Source: Sphingomonas oligoaromativorans (GTDB lineage Bacteria > Pseudomonadota > Alphaproteobacteria > Sphingomonadales > Sphingomonadaceae). Taken from it: 64,000 nt of DNA. Below, piece after piece: positions 63,912 to 64,000 of this stretch. The first letter of the stretch is position 1; every line of letters starts with the position of its first letter. The notes under the pieces were generated by a model. The model was not told the DNA's origin. It saw only the letters and a list, made by a program, of their open reading frames with translations, and did no database searches. The stretch is taken from positions 21,157 through 85,156 of the forward strand of contig NZ_JAASQK010000010.1 in the NCBI RefSeq assembly GCF_011762195.1. Reading direction: 5' to 3'. Position numbers and translations under genes: made by a program.

Positions 63912-64000
63912 GTTGCGTTGACAAAGTGCGGCAACCACCTGCGGATGGCAGCGAGATTGAGGAAGCTGGCGAAGGACAGGGCGGTCTTGTCGTAGCGGGT
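63908..64000 (-). mobile_element. IS5-family transposase, C-terminal end at the window edge
   Basis: The minus strand reads TRYDKTALSFASFLNLAAIRRWLPHFVNAT and stop, the characteristic DDE transposase tail of IS5-group elements. The gene continues beyond the window. Its stop lies within the last codon region of the glycosyltransferase gene, indicating insertion right at that gene's 3' end. Confidence 0.85.

Noticed and set aside
1..64000. CRISPR arrays
   Set aside because: No regularly spaced direct repeats with unique spacers were seen; the only short repeat cluster is the iteron-like one with irregular spacing.

Overview
The window is GC-rich alphaproteobacterial DNA, most likely from a sphingomonad (Sphingomonas/Sphingobium/Novosphingobium group). 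The best evidence is the order dusB-ntrB-ntrC-ntrY-ntrX-hfq-hflX at the left edge, an Hfq made of two tandem Sm domains, and a long opposing housekeeping operon (mltB-rlpA-dacA-tmk-holB-metG-tatD-MBL-mazG-gmk) with many start/stop overlaps.

Region 1 (1-19.05 kb) is core chromosome: nitrogen two-component systems, Hfq and HflX on the plus strand, then converging minus-strand genes for cell-wall turnover, dTMP/GMP synthesis, DNA polymerase III delta', Met-tRNA synthetase and nucleotide sanitation.

Region 2 (19.14-29.65 kb) is a 10.4-kb integrated element that has cut a host tRNA-Ser(UGA) gene in its anticodon loop. The 5' part remains at 19144-19182 and the 3' part at 29596-29646; joined at the shared CTTGAAA core they rebuild a 90-nt tRNA. 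The element carries its own complete tRNA-Ser copy (19328-19417) that differs from the rebuilt host gene by one compensatory base pair in the anticodon stem. Its other cargo is a DRT2-like defence reverse transcriptase behind a hairpin-rich leader, a one-polypeptide restriction-modification enzyme, a small Xre regulator, a primase/helicase replication protein next to GCAACGCACC iterons, an AlpA-like protein and a tyrosine integrase. It looks like a replicating satellite or mobilisable element used as a defence island.

Region 3 (29.65-38.3 kb) starts with a second P4-type integrase abutting the tRNA 3' half. A decayed ICE follows: alpA, DUF2274, trbI-G-F-L-J and only the C-terminal tail of trbE, joined by deletion to the N-terminal part of an RND efflux adaptor. 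Remnants of a glycine-zipper protein and a PAP2 phosphatase come next.

Region 4 (38.4-52.9 kb) is a plus-strand run: a TIGR03118 lipoprotein, a compact VirB-type secretion cluster (B1, 2, 3, 4, 6, 9, 10, 11; no B5, B7, B8 or D4 seen), an ECF sigma factor, a membrane anti-sigma factor whose distal domain resembles a subtilase prodomain, an S8 protease, two outer-membrane porin-like proteins and a cytochrome b561. The sigma/anti-sigma/protease trio suggests a protease-gated envelope signal.

Region 5 (52.9-56.7 kb) is patchy: a TetR-HD hydrolase-GST cassette with a clear operator, two short-chain dehydrogenase tails, diverged repeats and a membrane-anchored acyl-carrier-like protein.

Region 6 (56.7-64 kb) is an exopolysaccharide locus (ABC exporter, three family 2 glycosyltransferases, GalE, UDP-glucuronate decarboxylase), ending in an IS5-family transposase tail at the window edge.
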